From the NCBI GenBank assembly GCA_965205225.1, contig CBDBFZ010000003.1:1860001-1924000 (forward strand): a DNA stretch of 64,000 bases, written 5' to 3'. The notes beneath the pieces were generated by a model, which had not been told where the DNA came from, made no database searches, and saw only the letters and a program-made list of their open reading frames with translations. The position numbers and the translations under genes were made by a program. The DNA comes from Litorimonas sp965205225. GTDB lineage: Bacteria; Pseudomonadota; Alphaproteobacteria; Caulobacterales; Maricaulaceae. Position 1 is the first letter of the stretch, and every line of letters begins with the position of its first letter. Shown in pieces: positions 40,445 through 49,959 of the stretch.

Positions 40445-40696
40445 CTAGATCTCATTCCGCGATTCTTCGCGGCGCATCGTACTCAGGTCGTCAGTGGCTG
40501 GCGTGTCGGTACGAAGACGGCGGAAGCGAGCCTGAATGGTACGTACTTGGTCAAGCTCCGTCCGGATGACACCCTGCCCGTCCACGATGTCGAGCATTAA
40601 CTGATGCCGTTCCCCGCGTGCCAACCCAAGGGCTTTCCGAAAGGCTGCCGGCAGCACCACGCGACCGTTTTCCTGAACTGTAACCTTGTAAGACAT
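40445..40696 (-). CDS. vapB: AbrB/MazE-fold antitoxin (VapB type)
   Basis: Antitoxin of 83 residues with a SpoVT/AbrB swapped-hairpin DNA-binding domain at the N-terminus (SYKVTVQENGRVVLPAAFRK ALGL) and an Arg-rich C-terminal part that would wrap the toxin. I start at ATG 40,696; the frame stays open to 40,735, but the extra residues do not resemble the family. As a DNA-binding antitoxin it probably represses its own promoter in 40,697-40,828. Confidence 0.83.
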   Translation of the reverse strand: MSYKVTVQENGRVVLPAAFRKALGLARGERHQLMLDIVDGQGVIRTELDQVRTIQARFRRLRTDTPATDDLSTMRREESRNEI

Positions 40697-40828
40697 AAAG
40701 CAGGTATGTGCCATATAACCTAAAATGTCAAACATAGATATCTGACTTAATACACTGATAATGGCATATCAATGCATAATGATTGATTATTGTTGGAAAT
40801 CGCCCATTTTGTAGCCTACAATCAAGGG

Positions 40829-41299
40829 TTAAGATGTGGGGATTTGTGTCGTAGACTTGATTTCTTCCATCGCGAAATGCGCACTAACAGCGTTGAGTCC
40901 GCTTACTCTGATGAGTCTTTTATATATGCGATCATAATCGCTGACGTCGCGCACCACGATCTTTAGCATATAATCGAGTTCACCAGCCATTCGGTAAAAA
41001 GAAACGACTTCCGGAATTTTTTGAACGAGAGCAGAAAACTCTGCCAACCATTCCACGTCGTGACGTTCCGTCGTGACAGTGACGTACACAGTTTGACCAA
41101 ATCCGAGTGCTTTGGGGTCAACAAGCGCAACCCGAGCCTTAATAACACCCGCCTGCTCCATATCTCGGATACGAGTCCAAACAGGTGAACGCGATAGGCC
41201 AACCTGTTGAGAGATTTCGTCCACTGTCAGGGTCGCATCTTCCTGCAAAAGCTGGAGAATCTTCCGGCTGTGAACATCTAGTGTAAGATTTTCTTTCAT
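40829..41299 (-). CDS. Lrp/AsnC-family transcriptional regulator
   Basis: Leucine-responsive-type regulator of 156 residues. An N-terminal winged HTH (about 8-60, LTVDEISQQVGLSRSPVWTR) is followed by the ligand-binding RAM domain (65-150, with YRMAGELDYMLKIVV). It is transcribed away from the DUF6356 and YeiH-type genes, with 152 bases between, so these may be its targets. Lrp-type control suggests an amino acid signal; which one cannot be told. Confidence 0.9.
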   Translation of the reverse strand: MKENLTLDVHSRKILQLLQEDATLTVDEISQQVGLSRSPVWTRIRDMEQAGVIKARVALVDPKALGFGQTVYVTVTTERHDVEWLAEFSALVQKIPEVVSFYRMAGELDYMLKIVVRDVSDYDRIYKRLIRVSGLNAVSAHFAMEEIKSTTQIPTS

Positions 41300-41451
41300 A
41301 ACAAATTCCGACTAACCGGAGAACGATGGTTCATAGTTACGTGACTTTGTCCATATATTCATCCTGAACGGAACCCCCAGACCCCTCGATTGAGAGACAT
41401 TGTTCTTCGCGCCATTGCTTATCGTCTGATTGCATAAGGAAGGAATAAGCA

Positions 41452-41706
41452 ATGAAGATTTTCACAGACCACCCAGCTTCGGTCGGCGAGACATATTTTG
41501 AACATATGGGCCGTGCCTCTTACTTTGCGGGCCGCATGTTCGTCGCATCGATATGCTGTTTCCTACACGGCGTTTTCCCGTTTCTCTTTCAGGTAACCGG
41601 AACGCGAGCAATAAACCATTTGCACCAACGTATGGTCACACATCGGCACAAATCCCACCGCACGTTGGGGCCTATGAAAGGTACCTCTCTCGAAGCAGCA
41701 GAGTAG
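41452..41706 (+). CDS. DUF6356 family protein
   Basis: An 84-residue protein starting MKIFTDHPASVGETYFEHMG, the hallmark of DUF6356 (a small family of alphaproteobacteria). One hydrophobic helix spans about residues 26-52 (FVASICCFLHGVFPFLF), then a basic His/Arg-rich tail (LHQRMVTHRHKSH). The family's function is unknown. AGGAA lies upstream of the ATG. It is followed after 30 bases by the exporter gene, so they likely share a transcript. Confidence 0.83.
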   Translation: MKIFTDHPASVGETYFEHMGRASYFAGRMFVASICCFLHGVFPFLFQVTGTRAINHLHQRMVTHRHKSHRTLGPMKGTSLEAAE

Positions 41707-41736
41707 CCGCACCAGACGTTCCGACCCGACGCCCTT

Positions 41737-42822
41737 ATGTTTTCTGAACCCTACGCGCAACCCACAGCTAACGTCGCGCTGCGGCTCCGCCTTAAGGCGG
41801 GCTCTGCCCGATTGTTTGAGCTCTTGCCTGGCATAGCGGTGGCGTTCATGGCCACGCTCGGCGCTTACATACTTTCAGACATCGTCAGTGGACCAGTCAT
41901 GCTATATGCCATCATCGTCGGCATGACGTTGAATCCCATTCTACACAAAACAATAACTGAAGCGGGTATCCGCTTTTCCGCAAAAAAAGTGTTGAATGTC
42001 GGTGTGTCTCTTTTGGGGGTTAAGATTGCGCTCGTTGATATTGCGGGGCTTGGGTTTGAGGCAGTCGCTCTCGTCCTGCTATGTGCTAGCGGGACGATTC
42101 TCACTGGTATCGGAGTGGGACGTTTGCTCGGCTTGAAGTCAGATCATGCTGTCTTGTCCTCCGGCGCAGTCGCAATTTGCGGGGTATCAGCTGCTATGGC
42201 ACTTTGCGCGGCTCTGCCGCAGAACAAGGAAAGCGAGCGGAACACATTAATCACCGTCATGGGTGTTACTCTCCTTGGAACCGTTGTCATGGTTGCCTAT
42301 CCGGCTATCTCCCACTTTATGGGATTGTCTGAGACGCAGGCCGGGATTTTTATCGGGGCAACAATCCACAATGTTGCGCAGGTCGTCGGCGCAGGCTTTA
42401 TGATCTCGGAAACCGCTGGTGACACGGCTACCATCGTCAAGCTTATGCGTGTCGCTTGCCTCGTACCTGTCATCGCAATCGTCACGCTGACTTATAGTCG
42501 AAATACAAAACAGCCGCCGAAGCAGGCTGAAGCGAATGTCTGTACCCGCACTCGACCACCGTTAGTCCCTAGTTTCTTGATCGGCTTTGTTGCTCTTGTT
42601 GCAATGAGCAGTCTCGGCCTGATTCCTTCGGCCCTAAGTGCGGTTTTGTCTGACCTTTCGGGTTACGCTCTGGTCATGGCTATCGCCGCTCTGGGGGTCA
42701 AAACCTCACTGCGAGACCTGTTCGGAGTTGGTGGGTCGACCTTCCTTATACTCGTTGTACAGACGGTGCTCTTGGGCGGTTTCGTGCTAGCAGTCGTAAT
42801 TCTGACACCTTTCTTCGCCTAA
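41737..42822 (+). CDS. YeiH/UPF0324-type putative sulfate exporter family protein
   Basis: Inner-membrane protein of 361 residues with about ten helices, UPF0324 (YeiH) family. Typical motifs seen are IIVGMTLNP, LNVGVSLLGVKI, SSGAVAICGVSAAMAL and FIGATIHNVAQVVGAG. Members are linked to export of sulfate or similar anions, but the evidence for substrates is thin. It is often beside a LysR gene; here the neighbour is an Lrp-type regulator, divergent, with a DUF6356 gene between. Confidence 0.87.
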   Translation: MFSEPYAQPTANVALRLRLKAGSARLFELLPGIAVAFMATLGAYILSDIVSGPVMLYAIIVGMTLNPILHKTITEAGIRFSAKKVLNVGVSLLGVKIALVDIAGLGFEAVALVLLCASGTILTGIGVGRLLGLKSDHAVLSSGAVAICGVSAAMALCAALPQNKESERNTLITVMGVTLLGTVVMVAYPAISHFMGLSETQAGIFIGATIHNVAQVVGAGFMISETAGDTATIVKLMRVACLVPVIAIVTLTYSRNTKQPPKQAEANVCTRTRPPLVPSFLIGFVALVAMSSLGLIPSALSAVLSDLSGYALVMAIAALGVKTSLRDLFGVGGSTFLILVVQTVLLGGFVLAVVILTPFFA

Positions 42823-42984
42823 CATCTCAAGACAGGTTCCATATCCTCCAATACGACCCCCGCACGAGACTATGATGGAAGCCATTTGTAGGGAAAAGTT
42901 CATACACTGAAGCTAAACTGACAGATTATCGGCAGTAATTTGCGGAACTGTCAGATCAGGGCGGAATTTCTACAACTCAAAGGA

Positions 42985-44199
42985 CTATTCGCCCGTCTCT
43001 ATCCCCGCCTCAGCATTGATTTCAGTATCTGAACTTGTCGAGGTCTCGGCTGGATCTTCACCTAGGTTCAGATCCATAATCGTGACCGTTCCACGGCCGG
43101 ATCGGCTTATTAAACCCCTTTGACGCAGATTACGTTTCTTGATAATGACCTCTTGTAGCAGTCGCGCCACATCTTGCGAGATCGCCCCTGTTCCATCTGT
43201 GCTGGACGCAAGAGCGCTATTGCCGCGGCCTGCGGTTAGATCACCAATTGTGTCTTCATAGGGTGCGATCCGGATCGTTTGCCCTCTATTAATCTCGTCG
43301 GCAACCTCGGGGCGTGCATAAAGTAGCATATGCCGTGTCAGGTTCTGTTCCCAGTCTTGAAAATAGTAGGGTCGGGCTTCCTCATACAAGGCTGAAACAC
43401 TGAGCCTGTCGCCACGCCGTGAGAAACCTCGAAGTGAATTCACAAAGTCCTCGGCATTATTTCCAAGTAATTGCCAGACAGAATCGCGGTTGTAGGCCCA
43501 GCGCGGTAGCAGCGGGCTACCAATGTCACCGCGATAGAAGCCGTACATGACTTCACGCATATCCCAGTTCGAATAGACGATCTTTTCCCGGATATCGCGT
43601 AGAGAGAGATTGACGCCATTGACGGTCAGAAACTTTGCGTCGTGAAGCGGATAATCAATACCATCCACTTCAACCTTAATCCGACTCGGCTTTGTCAGCG
43701 GATAGTTCTGCGCGATTTTTTCGATGACAGCAACATTGTGCAGATTGAACCAATAGGCTAGCTGCTCATCCTTGTTCATAGATGTCAGCGGGTATTGTCC
43801 GCCCAAAAATTGCAGATCCATGCGGTAATCGGTCAGGCTGTCCTTGTAGGCATCAGACAGGAATTCATAAGTCAGACGTGAGCCTTCCAGTCGAAGGGGG
43901 GATGTATGGCCGCGGATCATTCGCGTACCAATTTGAGCTTGGGGTCTGCTGGAAAGCTCCCGCGCGGAGGGGCCGAAATCCAGAACGACGTTTGAAAGAG
44001 CGTCATTCCAGATATCATAATTAAATCGATTGCCATTCAGGCTAGGGTCAGGGCGGAACATCGTGGTAATGGGGTCATCGGGTTCGGCGATGACAGTCGC
44101 TCCGGGCGATATTATATCAAAGTTGGCAACGACGGGAACCGCAGCAAAACAGCTCAACAAAAGAGTCGTACCCAGTAAGGTTGCTTGACGAGTTGTCAC
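42985..44199 (-). CDS. DUF547 domain protein, secreted
   Basis: A 404-residue protein with an N-terminal signal peptide (hydrophobic 8-20, ending near VPVVAN) and a DUF547 domain in the middle: LAYWFNLHNVAVIEKIAQNYP, then VNGVNLSLRDIREKIVY and FYRGDIGSPLLPRWAYN. The function of DUF547 is unknown; it has a papain-like fold in some models. The C-terminal 80 residues are low-complexity and acidic. The start is a GTG at 44,199 with GGAGAG upstream. It ends in a region with an inverted repeat (42,918-42,924 and 42,948-42,954), without a clear T-tract. Confidence 0.85.
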   Translation of the reverse strand: MTTRQATLLGTTLLLSCFAAVPVVANFDIISPGATVIAEPDDPITTMFRPDPSLNGNRFNYDIWNDALSNVVLDFGPSARELSSRPQAQIGTRMIRGHTSPLRLEGSRLTYEFLSDAYKDSLTDYRMDLQFLGGQYPLTSMNKDEQLAYWFNLHNVAVIEKIAQNYPLTKPSRIKVEVDGIDYPLHDAKFLTVNGVNLSLRDIREKIVYSNWDMREVMYGFYRGDIGSPLLPRWAYNRDSVWQLLGNNAEDFVNSLRGFSRRGDRLSVSALYEEARPYYFQDWEQNLTRHMLLYARPEVADEINRGQTIRIAPYEDTIGDLTAGRGNSALASSTDGTGAISQDVARLLQEVIIKKRNLRQRGLISRSGRGTVTIMDLNLGEDPAETSTSSDTEINAEAGIETGE

Positions 44200-44297
44200 G
44201 ACGCTCTCCAGAGTAAAAGGGTGTTATTGATAAACGATATATCTATAAGTGACAGTTTTGTCAACCATTCTTACGACTCAGCAACGTATTGTTGGTG

Positions 44298-44330
44298 AAA
44301 AAGCGCGCCTCAGAAGCGGAAGAGGCACGC
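44298..44330 (-). terminator. Rho-independent terminator of the S9 peptidase gene
   Basis: On the minus strand GCGTGCCTC (44,322-44,330) pairs with GAGGCGCGC (44,303-44,311) in a 9-bp stem with one G-U pair, followed by TTTTT. It lies 25 bases after the stop codon of the peptidase. Confidence 0.85.
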
Positions 44331-44354
44331 TGAATATGTTTGTATATCAGGGAC

Positions 44355-46310
44355 TTAAAGCCCACCTGACCCACAATCACTTTTCAAAAAGCTAATCATA
44401 CGCGGATAGGCTTTCATTTTATGATCATATTTCAAAGTATCCGAAAAGTGATCCGCATTCTTGAGTTTTATATACTCGAAATCCTTACCTGCATCTTCCA
44501 GAGCTTTGACATATTTTTCGGCGTGTCTGACCGGGACCCGTTGATCGATCGAGCCGTGGATGAGCAGCATAGGCACATTGACTTGACTCACGACTTTAAT
44601 CGGGTTGATAGAATCATCCCAGAAGCGAACCTGCTCAGTTTCCTGCCAACCATCGAGACGGTTCCGGTAATAGTTCACCTGTTGCAGATTATCAGCAACG
44701 GGGGCGCCGGAAATGACGCACTGATAGAGATTGGGTGAGCGGGTCGCCGCAATTAGTGCCGCGTAGCCCCCATAAGACCAGCCGAACATCGCTACACGGT
44801 CTTTGTCGACAAGACCCTCTTTAATCAAATGCAGAACACCGTCATCCTTATCATCCTGCATTTTTTTGCCGCCTTCGCCGCCATTGATGAAGGCCGACTT
44901 ATAGAAATCAAGGCCGTAATTGGTGGATCCACGATACTGAGGTTGCAAAACCATGTAACCATTATTGGCCAACATTTGACCCCAATCATCATACATTATG
45001 ACTTCGGAGACGAACGGACCACCATGCGGCATAACAATGAGCGGATGTGGGCCTTTACCTTTGGGAACGGTCAGATAACCGTTGATTGTTTTTCCGTCTC
45101 GGGCGGTCCAGTCGATATACTTAACATCAGAAAGACCTTCGGCTTTCAGAAGTCCATTAACGCTCCCCATGGCTGAGAATTGACCTTTGTTGAACAGATA
45201 AAAGGACCCTGGGTCTCGTGGGCCACGATTCTGTATGACGAGAACATCTCCACCCTTAGATCGGCTGGTGATGTTGACGTAATGCGCATTAGGAATTACG
45301 GCTTCGAATTGTTTGATAATCGCTTCTTCTTCCGCATCAAACCATTCACGATGCCACTTGTCTGTACCGTATAGGACACCTGTGACTTTGCTAGGGTTAG
45401 TGTAGGGATTGGAATGGCGGATAGTTTGACCTAATTCGACCTTATCATGGCGAAAAACCAGATCTTCAAAGCTCTGTGTTGTCAGGTTAAACTTCCACAA
45501 ACCTTCCCGATCTTCGCCGTTATGGGCAATGATATAGATGCGATTTGGATCATCTTCGACCAAGCCGCCATAGTTAAAACTTTCAGGGCTCTCAATGCTC
45601 CGACGATAATACTCTTTCCACCCGCTTCCACCGACAGGTCGGTAGAGATAAATAGTTTCGTCTGGGTCGGATACATCAACGGCAAAACGGGGATTACCTT
45701 CCGGATCAAACCGATAGCCGGTCATGTCTTCATTGCCCTTGAGGACAAGTTGCTTGCTACCTGTTTTCAGATTGTACCGAAAGAAGCTGGGCGCGCGGAA
45801 CCCGGAATTCCGGTCTGGCGCAGCCACAAAGCGTACCAGAACATGATCGGGTTCATTGATCAATCCATTGACGAGGGAAATGTTGAAATCATCAGAGTTC
45901 AACTCTGAAAAGTCGCCGCTATGGACAGAAAAGAGGGCGAGTCTGCTTTTATAGGCACCCTGGTTGAATCCCTTGATCCGTTTACTGACCTGATCTCGGA
46001 ATGAAACGACCATTTCACTATTGCCGACCCATGAGAAATTACGCAGATCCATTGACGCAGCACCGACGCGTTTGGGTTCTTTGCTCATATTACCGGTTTC
46101 ATAAATCTCGATAATATAGTCACCCTTCTGGCTTTGAGCTTTCCGAAAGGCGACATATTTGCCATCAGGAGACACTTCGAGATTGCTCATGAAGGCTGGT
46201 GCCGCCCAATATTCCATGGGGTAAGGTTCAGATACTTTGGCAGAGGATGTAGTCACTGGCAGGGCCACCATGCCCACCGCCGCAATGCATGATAAGAGAA
46301 TGGATTTCAT
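44355..46310 (-). CDS. Secreted S9 peptidase (S9C/acylaminoacyl-peptidase-like)
   Basis: Periplasmic serine peptidase of 651 residues: signal peptide (about 1-24, ending TSSAKA-like), an irregular beta-propeller (about 30-390) and an alpha/beta-hydrolase domain. The triad is S512 in GWSYGG, D589 in GSIDQRVP and H621 in NADHFSD. The YDDWGQMLANNGY region and WSYGGYAA are usual in S9C/DPP-like enzymes that accompany TonB receptors. It follows the TonB receptor gene in the same direction, 204 bases apart with a terminator between, so it likely has its own promoter or depends on read-through. Confidence 0.9.
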   Translation of the reverse strand: MKSILLSCIAAVGMVALPVTTSSAKVSEPYPMEYWAAPAFMSNLEVSPDGKYVAFRKAQSQKGDYIIEIYETGNMSKEPKRVGAASMDLRNFSWVGNSEMVVSFRDQVSKRIKGFNQGAYKSRLALFSVHSGDFSELNSDDFNISLVNGLINEPDHVLVRFVAAPDRNSGFRAPSFFRYNLKTGSKQLVLKGNEDMTGYRFDPEGNPRFAVDVSDPDETIYLYRPVGGSGWKEYYRRSIESPESFNYGGLVEDDPNRIYIIAHNGEDREGLWKFNLTTQSFEDLVFRHDKVELGQTIRHSNPYTNPSKVTGVLYGTDKWHREWFDAEEEAIIKQFEAVIPNAHYVNITSRSKGGDVLVIQNRGPRDPGSFYLFNKGQFSAMGSVNGLLKAEGLSDVKYIDWTARDGKTINGYLTVPKGKGPHPLIVMPHGGPFVSEVIMYDDWGQMLANNGYMVLQPQYRGSTNYGLDFYKSAFINGGEGGKKMQDDKDDGVLHLIKEGLVDKDRVAMFGWSYGGYAALIAATRSPNLYQCVISGAPVADNLQQVNYYRNRLDGWQETEQVRFWDDSINPIKVVSQVNVPMLLIHGSIDQRVPVRHAEKYVKALEDAGKDFEYIKLKNADHFSDTLKYDHKMKAYPRMISFLKSDCGSGGL

Positions 46311-46452
46311 TGAAGAAGGCTCCCGAAAGTTACACCCGATCCTTGAGAAGTGGTTTAGGACAGAAGTAGTTTGGCATAATTCGTGCCCGATTCAAGGTTG
46401 TTCAGACAGAAACTTAAACACATTATAGTGACATAAGCACTCACAAACCACG

Positions 46453-46482
46453 AAAAAGGGCCCCAACCCGGAGGTTGAGACC
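46453..46482 (-). terminator. Rho-independent terminator of the TonB receptor gene
   Basis: On the minus strand GGTCTCAACC-TCCG-GGTTGGGGCC forms a 10-bp stem (two G-U pairs) closed by a TCCG tetraloop and followed by CTTTTT. It lies 33 bases past the receptor's stop. Confidence 0.9.
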
Positions 46483-46514
46483 CTGATATTCGGAGCAATC
46501 TGTTAAGCAAGTGC

Positions 46515-49500
46515 TTAGAAGCGCTTGGAAATGGATGCAAAATATTCGCGCCCATCCAAATCGTAACCGTTACCGATCGGTGTATTCGAAACTGCGAAGA
46601 CTTCATTCGAGTCGACTAACGGGGGCTCTCTGTCGAAAACATTGGAGATACCGGCACGAATTGTCCATGTGTCCGCGTCATAACGAATGGATGTCGAATG
46701 CGTGAAATAGTCACCGGCGAACCCAACATCACGACAGAATATAGGCGCGGCACAGGTGTTACCGGTAAAGCCGGTGTCGCGCGTATCCAGCGCGTCACTA
46801 AATGGGTCAATTGCGTCTTCCGGTTGCTCAACGTCGCCAACATAGCGCGTCTGCCATGTGAAGCGGAATTTTTTCCAATCTAGTGAGGTCGTAGCCGACC
46901 CTGTCCATTTTGGGAAGCCAAACTCACCAGCATCCTCATCATCGAGAAGCATGCCATCATCTCCGATGAAAACGCTGGAGCGTTCGATCAGATGGTTGGC
47001 GCGCAGGTTCAGATTGAATCGCATCGGCTCCTGAAAAGCTGTGAAGTCTTTCGAGAACTGACTGTTAATATCCAGACCACGAACGGTTTGAAAGTTCAGG
47101 TTGATAAACGCGCCATCAATATCGCTGATCAAGCCACGCGTCGTAGCCGGATCGCTCGTCGTAATCCTGTCACAGAAAGCGGATCGAATACCATCGTCAC
47201 GTGTGAAGCAATCGTTAACGATGAAGGTGGCAGATGGGTCTATCACGGTATCGGCCACTTCGATGTCGTAATAGGTAGCACCAATGTTCAAATCGAACGT
47301 CTCGAAAAAAGGCTGCGCAAAGGAGAAACCAGTTGTGAATGACTTGGATGTTTCTTCAGTCAGATCCAGAGATCCCCCACGAAGGATTTCCACACTTGAT
47401 GTAACCTGTGTATTTCCGAGTGTCGCATCGGTCCCGACCGTCAATGGATCACGACCTTCACGCATGCAATTGTCAAACACAAATTGCTCGCGTGTATCCA
47501 AAGTCGGGTCATAGACGCCATTATCGTAGGCGTCGTTCGGAACCGCGCATGGGTCAAAGATGGTATTGAAACCAGATTGTCCGGCAAGGAAGTTTTCGCG
47601 CAGGTTTGGTGCGCGGAACGATGTCCCGTAGCTGGCTTTCAGCAGCAGCGAGTTGACCGGACGCCAGCCACCCTTAACAGAGTAGGTAAAGGCGGCACCA
47701 TAGAATTCTTCCTCCGTGAAGCGTCCTGACAGATTGACTTCCAGATTATCAAAAAAAGGATAGTTAGCGATCAGCGGGATATCGATCTCGGCAAACAATT
47801 CCTTGATCGTCTTCTCACCAATGGCACCTGTGTCGGAGAAGAAGCCGAAAAACAGACCATTGGAGGCTTCGGGAGATGGCAGCGAGGTGATTTCATCCTT
47901 GCGAATCTCGAAACCTGCGGCCACGCCGATCGGACCCGCGCCTGTCCTGCCGACATTGCCAGTGATAAGGCCGGAGAAGATCGTTTGCTCATAGACCGTA
48001 TCGAAAACCCGCGTTCCAAACACATAGTCGCGTTCGGCCGAGCTTGCGAAATCACCAATGGGGCTGCCCAGAACGCTCTCATTGAACAGATCAACGGGGA
48101 CACAACCCTGTGTCACGTCAGGTAACAGCAGATCCGGATTGGCCAAACCCGACGTGTCACATGGCGTGAGGGTCGGCGGGAAGCGAACGCCTTGGTCGTA
48201 ATCATCAGCCAGATCGTCGCCATTATTATCGATAATGCCATCGCCATCGAAGTCGGCGGATGGGTCAATACCTAGGGCGAAGGCAAGTTTGTCTTCACGA
48301 ATACCTAGGGTGACAGAGTCACCATCGGCACGGGAATAGGTTCCAGTGACTTCGAAACTCCAATTGTCAAAAAGATCACCGCTCATCCAGGGTAGATCAC
48401 CGCGAACACCACCGACCAAGCGTAATTGATCCTGCGTGACGTCGAAATTTGTCCGGTCACCACGGATTGCCGTAATCGGCACAGTAGGCAGATTGAGGCC
48501 GCTATTGAAACCCGTACGACCCAGCAATGTGACCTCTGCGGCCGCACAGTCATTATTAGCTAGGTTACATGGGTTGAACGGATTGCTGGCCGGGACGGTT
48601 GGGAAGAGTTGGAAAGCACCGGTATTGTCGGCGACGATCTCGGCGCGCGTGAACAATGCTTCGTAGAATGGCGTGATGTTCGCTTCGCCTTCAAACGTAT
48701 ATTCACCATAACTCATGATACTGAAGCGTTTCTGCTCGGAAATGAAAGTCCGTTCCGGATTGGAGCCGTTGACATTGACGTCCTGAAAATCGACGTCGCG
48801 AATACCGTCACCATTGGCGTCTATATCGACACCGCCTGCGGTTGATTCGCTGTAATCCGTGATACCGGAATTCCCCATGCCGGGCTGGAAGTAAACACTG
48901 CCATAAGTCTGGAATGGGCTGAAAATACGACCGGATATACCTGAAACCTTACAGGCATTGTCTGAAATAGTAACGCCCGGCGTCCGGTCTTCGACGAACA
49001 AACGATCAGAAATACCGAGAGTGAGGATTTCACCCGTTTCAGTGATTTCATAATGTGTGTCACAGCCCGCGAGGAAGTCACGATCTTGAATCTGAATTTC
49101 ATCACGGAAGTCATATTCCGCACCGAAACCGATGAAGCCGCGATCAGAATTCATGCCCCAGGAACCGTTAATCGTGTAGTCATCACCGCCCCCGCGCGGG
49201 TTGGCATTACCGGAGGCGAAGACTTCAAAACCTTCAAAATCCTGTTTCAGGATTACGTTACCTACACCAGCAACGGCATCCGAACCATAGATGGAAGACG
49301 CGCCGTCCAACAGCAGATCATAGCGTTCGATCAGGGAGCCCGGGAGAAGATTGATGGAGGGGTTTGACGGTGCACCTTCAACACCGGCCGGGGCCAATCG
49401 GCGACCGTTCAGCAGAAGCAGGGTGCGACTGGCACCTAGGCCACGCAGGTTCAGCGTTTGCGAACCCGGACCATTGTCCAGAACGAAACCCTGGAAGGTT

Positions 49501-49853
49501 GCGTCGATTTGCTGACCAGAGGCGGCCTCGGATCGCTGAAGAATGGTGGACGGATCAAACAGGCCGATATCTTGCGACAGTTCGGTTGAAATGACCTGTA
49601 ATGGAGAGATGCTGGAGAATGTATCACGCTTAATCCGGGAACCCGTTACGATCACAACATCGCCGCGTTCTTCAACCACATCCTCATCTTCATCCTCATC
49701 CTCATCAATTAGGATTGCTTCAGCTTCATTATTTCCGATTTCAGGATCAACATCTTGCGCATTGGCGATGTTTGTTGACGCTAGGGTCAGCGCTGTCGTC
49801 AACATGAGTGCACGAGAGAGCTTCTCATTGATTGTCCGATTTGATGTCGTCAT
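46515..49853 (-). CDS. TonB-dependent outer-membrane receptor
   Basis: Outer-membrane active transporter of 1,112 residues: signal peptide ending IANAQ (about residue 33), an acidic run of alternating Asp/Glu (DEDEDEDEDVVEERGD), the GDVVIVTGSRIKRD TonB-box/plug start, plug motif LNLRGLGASRTLLLLNGRRL, a 22-strand barrel, and the terminal aromatic SISKRF. The class is the large Caulobacter/Sphingomonas-type receptor often paired with peptidases. ATG 49,853 has AGGAAGA nine bases upstream, better than 49,880. The promoter region contains operator site C and is shared with the GntR gene. Peptide uptake is inferred from context. Confidence 0.92.
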   Translation of the reverse strand: MTTSNRTINEKLSRALMLTTALTLASTNIANAQDVDPEIGNNEAEAILIDEDEDEDEDVVEERGDVVIVTGSRIKRDTFSSISPLQVISTELSQDIGLFDPSTILQRSEAASGQQIDATFQGFVLDNGPGSQTLNLRGLGASRTLLLLNGRRLAPAGVEGAPSNPSINLLPGSLIERYDLLLDGASSIYGSDAVAGVGNVILKQDFEGFEVFASGNANPRGGGDDYTINGSWGMNSDRGFIGFGAEYDFRDEIQIQDRDFLAGCDTHYEITETGEILTLGISDRLFVEDRTPGVTISDNACKVSGISGRIFSPFQTYGSVYFQPGMGNSGITDYSESTAGGVDIDANGDGIRDVDFQDVNVNGSNPERTFISEQKRFSIMSYGEYTFEGEANITPFYEALFTRAEIVADNTGAFQLFPTVPASNPFNPCNLANNDCAAAEVTLLGRTGFNSGLNLPTVPITAIRGDRTNFDVTQDQLRLVGGVRGDLPWMSGDLFDNWSFEVTGTYSRADGDSVTLGIREDKLAFALGIDPSADFDGDGIIDNNGDDLADDYDQGVRFPPTLTPCDTSGLANPDLLLPDVTQGCVPVDLFNESVLGSPIGDFASSAERDYVFGTRVFDTVYEQTIFSGLITGNVGRTGAGPIGVAAGFEIRKDEITSLPSPEASNGLFFGFFSDTGAIGEKTIKELFAEIDIPLIANYPFFDNLEVNLSGRFTEEEFYGAAFTYSVKGGWRPVNSLLLKASYGTSFRAPNLRENFLAGQSGFNTIFDPCAVPNDAYDNGVYDPTLDTREQFVFDNCMREGRDPLTVGTDATLGNTQVTSSVEILRGGSLDLTEETSKSFTTGFSFAQPFFETFDLNIGATYYDIEVADTVIDPSATFIVNDCFTRDDGIRSAFCDRITTSDPATTRGLISDIDGAFINLNFQTVRGLDINSQFSKDFTAFQEPMRFNLNLRANHLIERSSVFIGDDGMLLDDEDAGEFGFPKWTGSATTSLDWKKFRFTWQTRYVGDVEQPEDAIDPFSDALDTRDTGFTGNTCAAPIFCRDVGFAGDYFTHSTSIRYDADTWTIRAGISNVFDREPPLVDSNEVFAVSNTPIGNGYDLDGREYFASISKRF

Positions 49854-49907
49854 TTTTGATCTTCCTGCGGTTATTTCCATTTTGCGTCAGTAAGCGACCG
49901 AAACACT

Positions 49908-49953
49908 TTAGCAAATTCTAGGATTGGATGTTAGCAAATTTTAGGATTGGATG
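49908..49953. repeat. 23-bp tandem direct repeat in the receptor/GntR promoter region
   Basis: Two adjacent copies of a 23-base unit (ttagcaaattYtaggattggatg, 49,908-49,930 and 49,931-49,953), differing at one base. The second runs directly into the operator dyad, and each copy ends in TTGGATG, half of the operator. This may give extra regulator contacts. Confidence 0.88.
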
Positions 49954-49959
49954 CAATAT
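49946..49959. promoter_or_regulatory. Candidate GntR operator, site C
   Basis: ATTGGATGCAATAT contains the dyad ATTG-N4-CAAT and matches site B in 13 of 14 bases. It overlaps a second partial copy, ATATTGGATGTTGT (49,957-49,970). It lies 93 bases before the TonB receptor start and 102 before the GntR start, so the regulator may control its own gene. Confidence 0.62.

Noticed and set aside
42918..42954. Inverted repeat CTGACAG/CTGTCAG after the DUF547 gene as a terminator
   Set aside because: The 7-bp arms are separated by 23 bases and no T-tract follows; not convincing.
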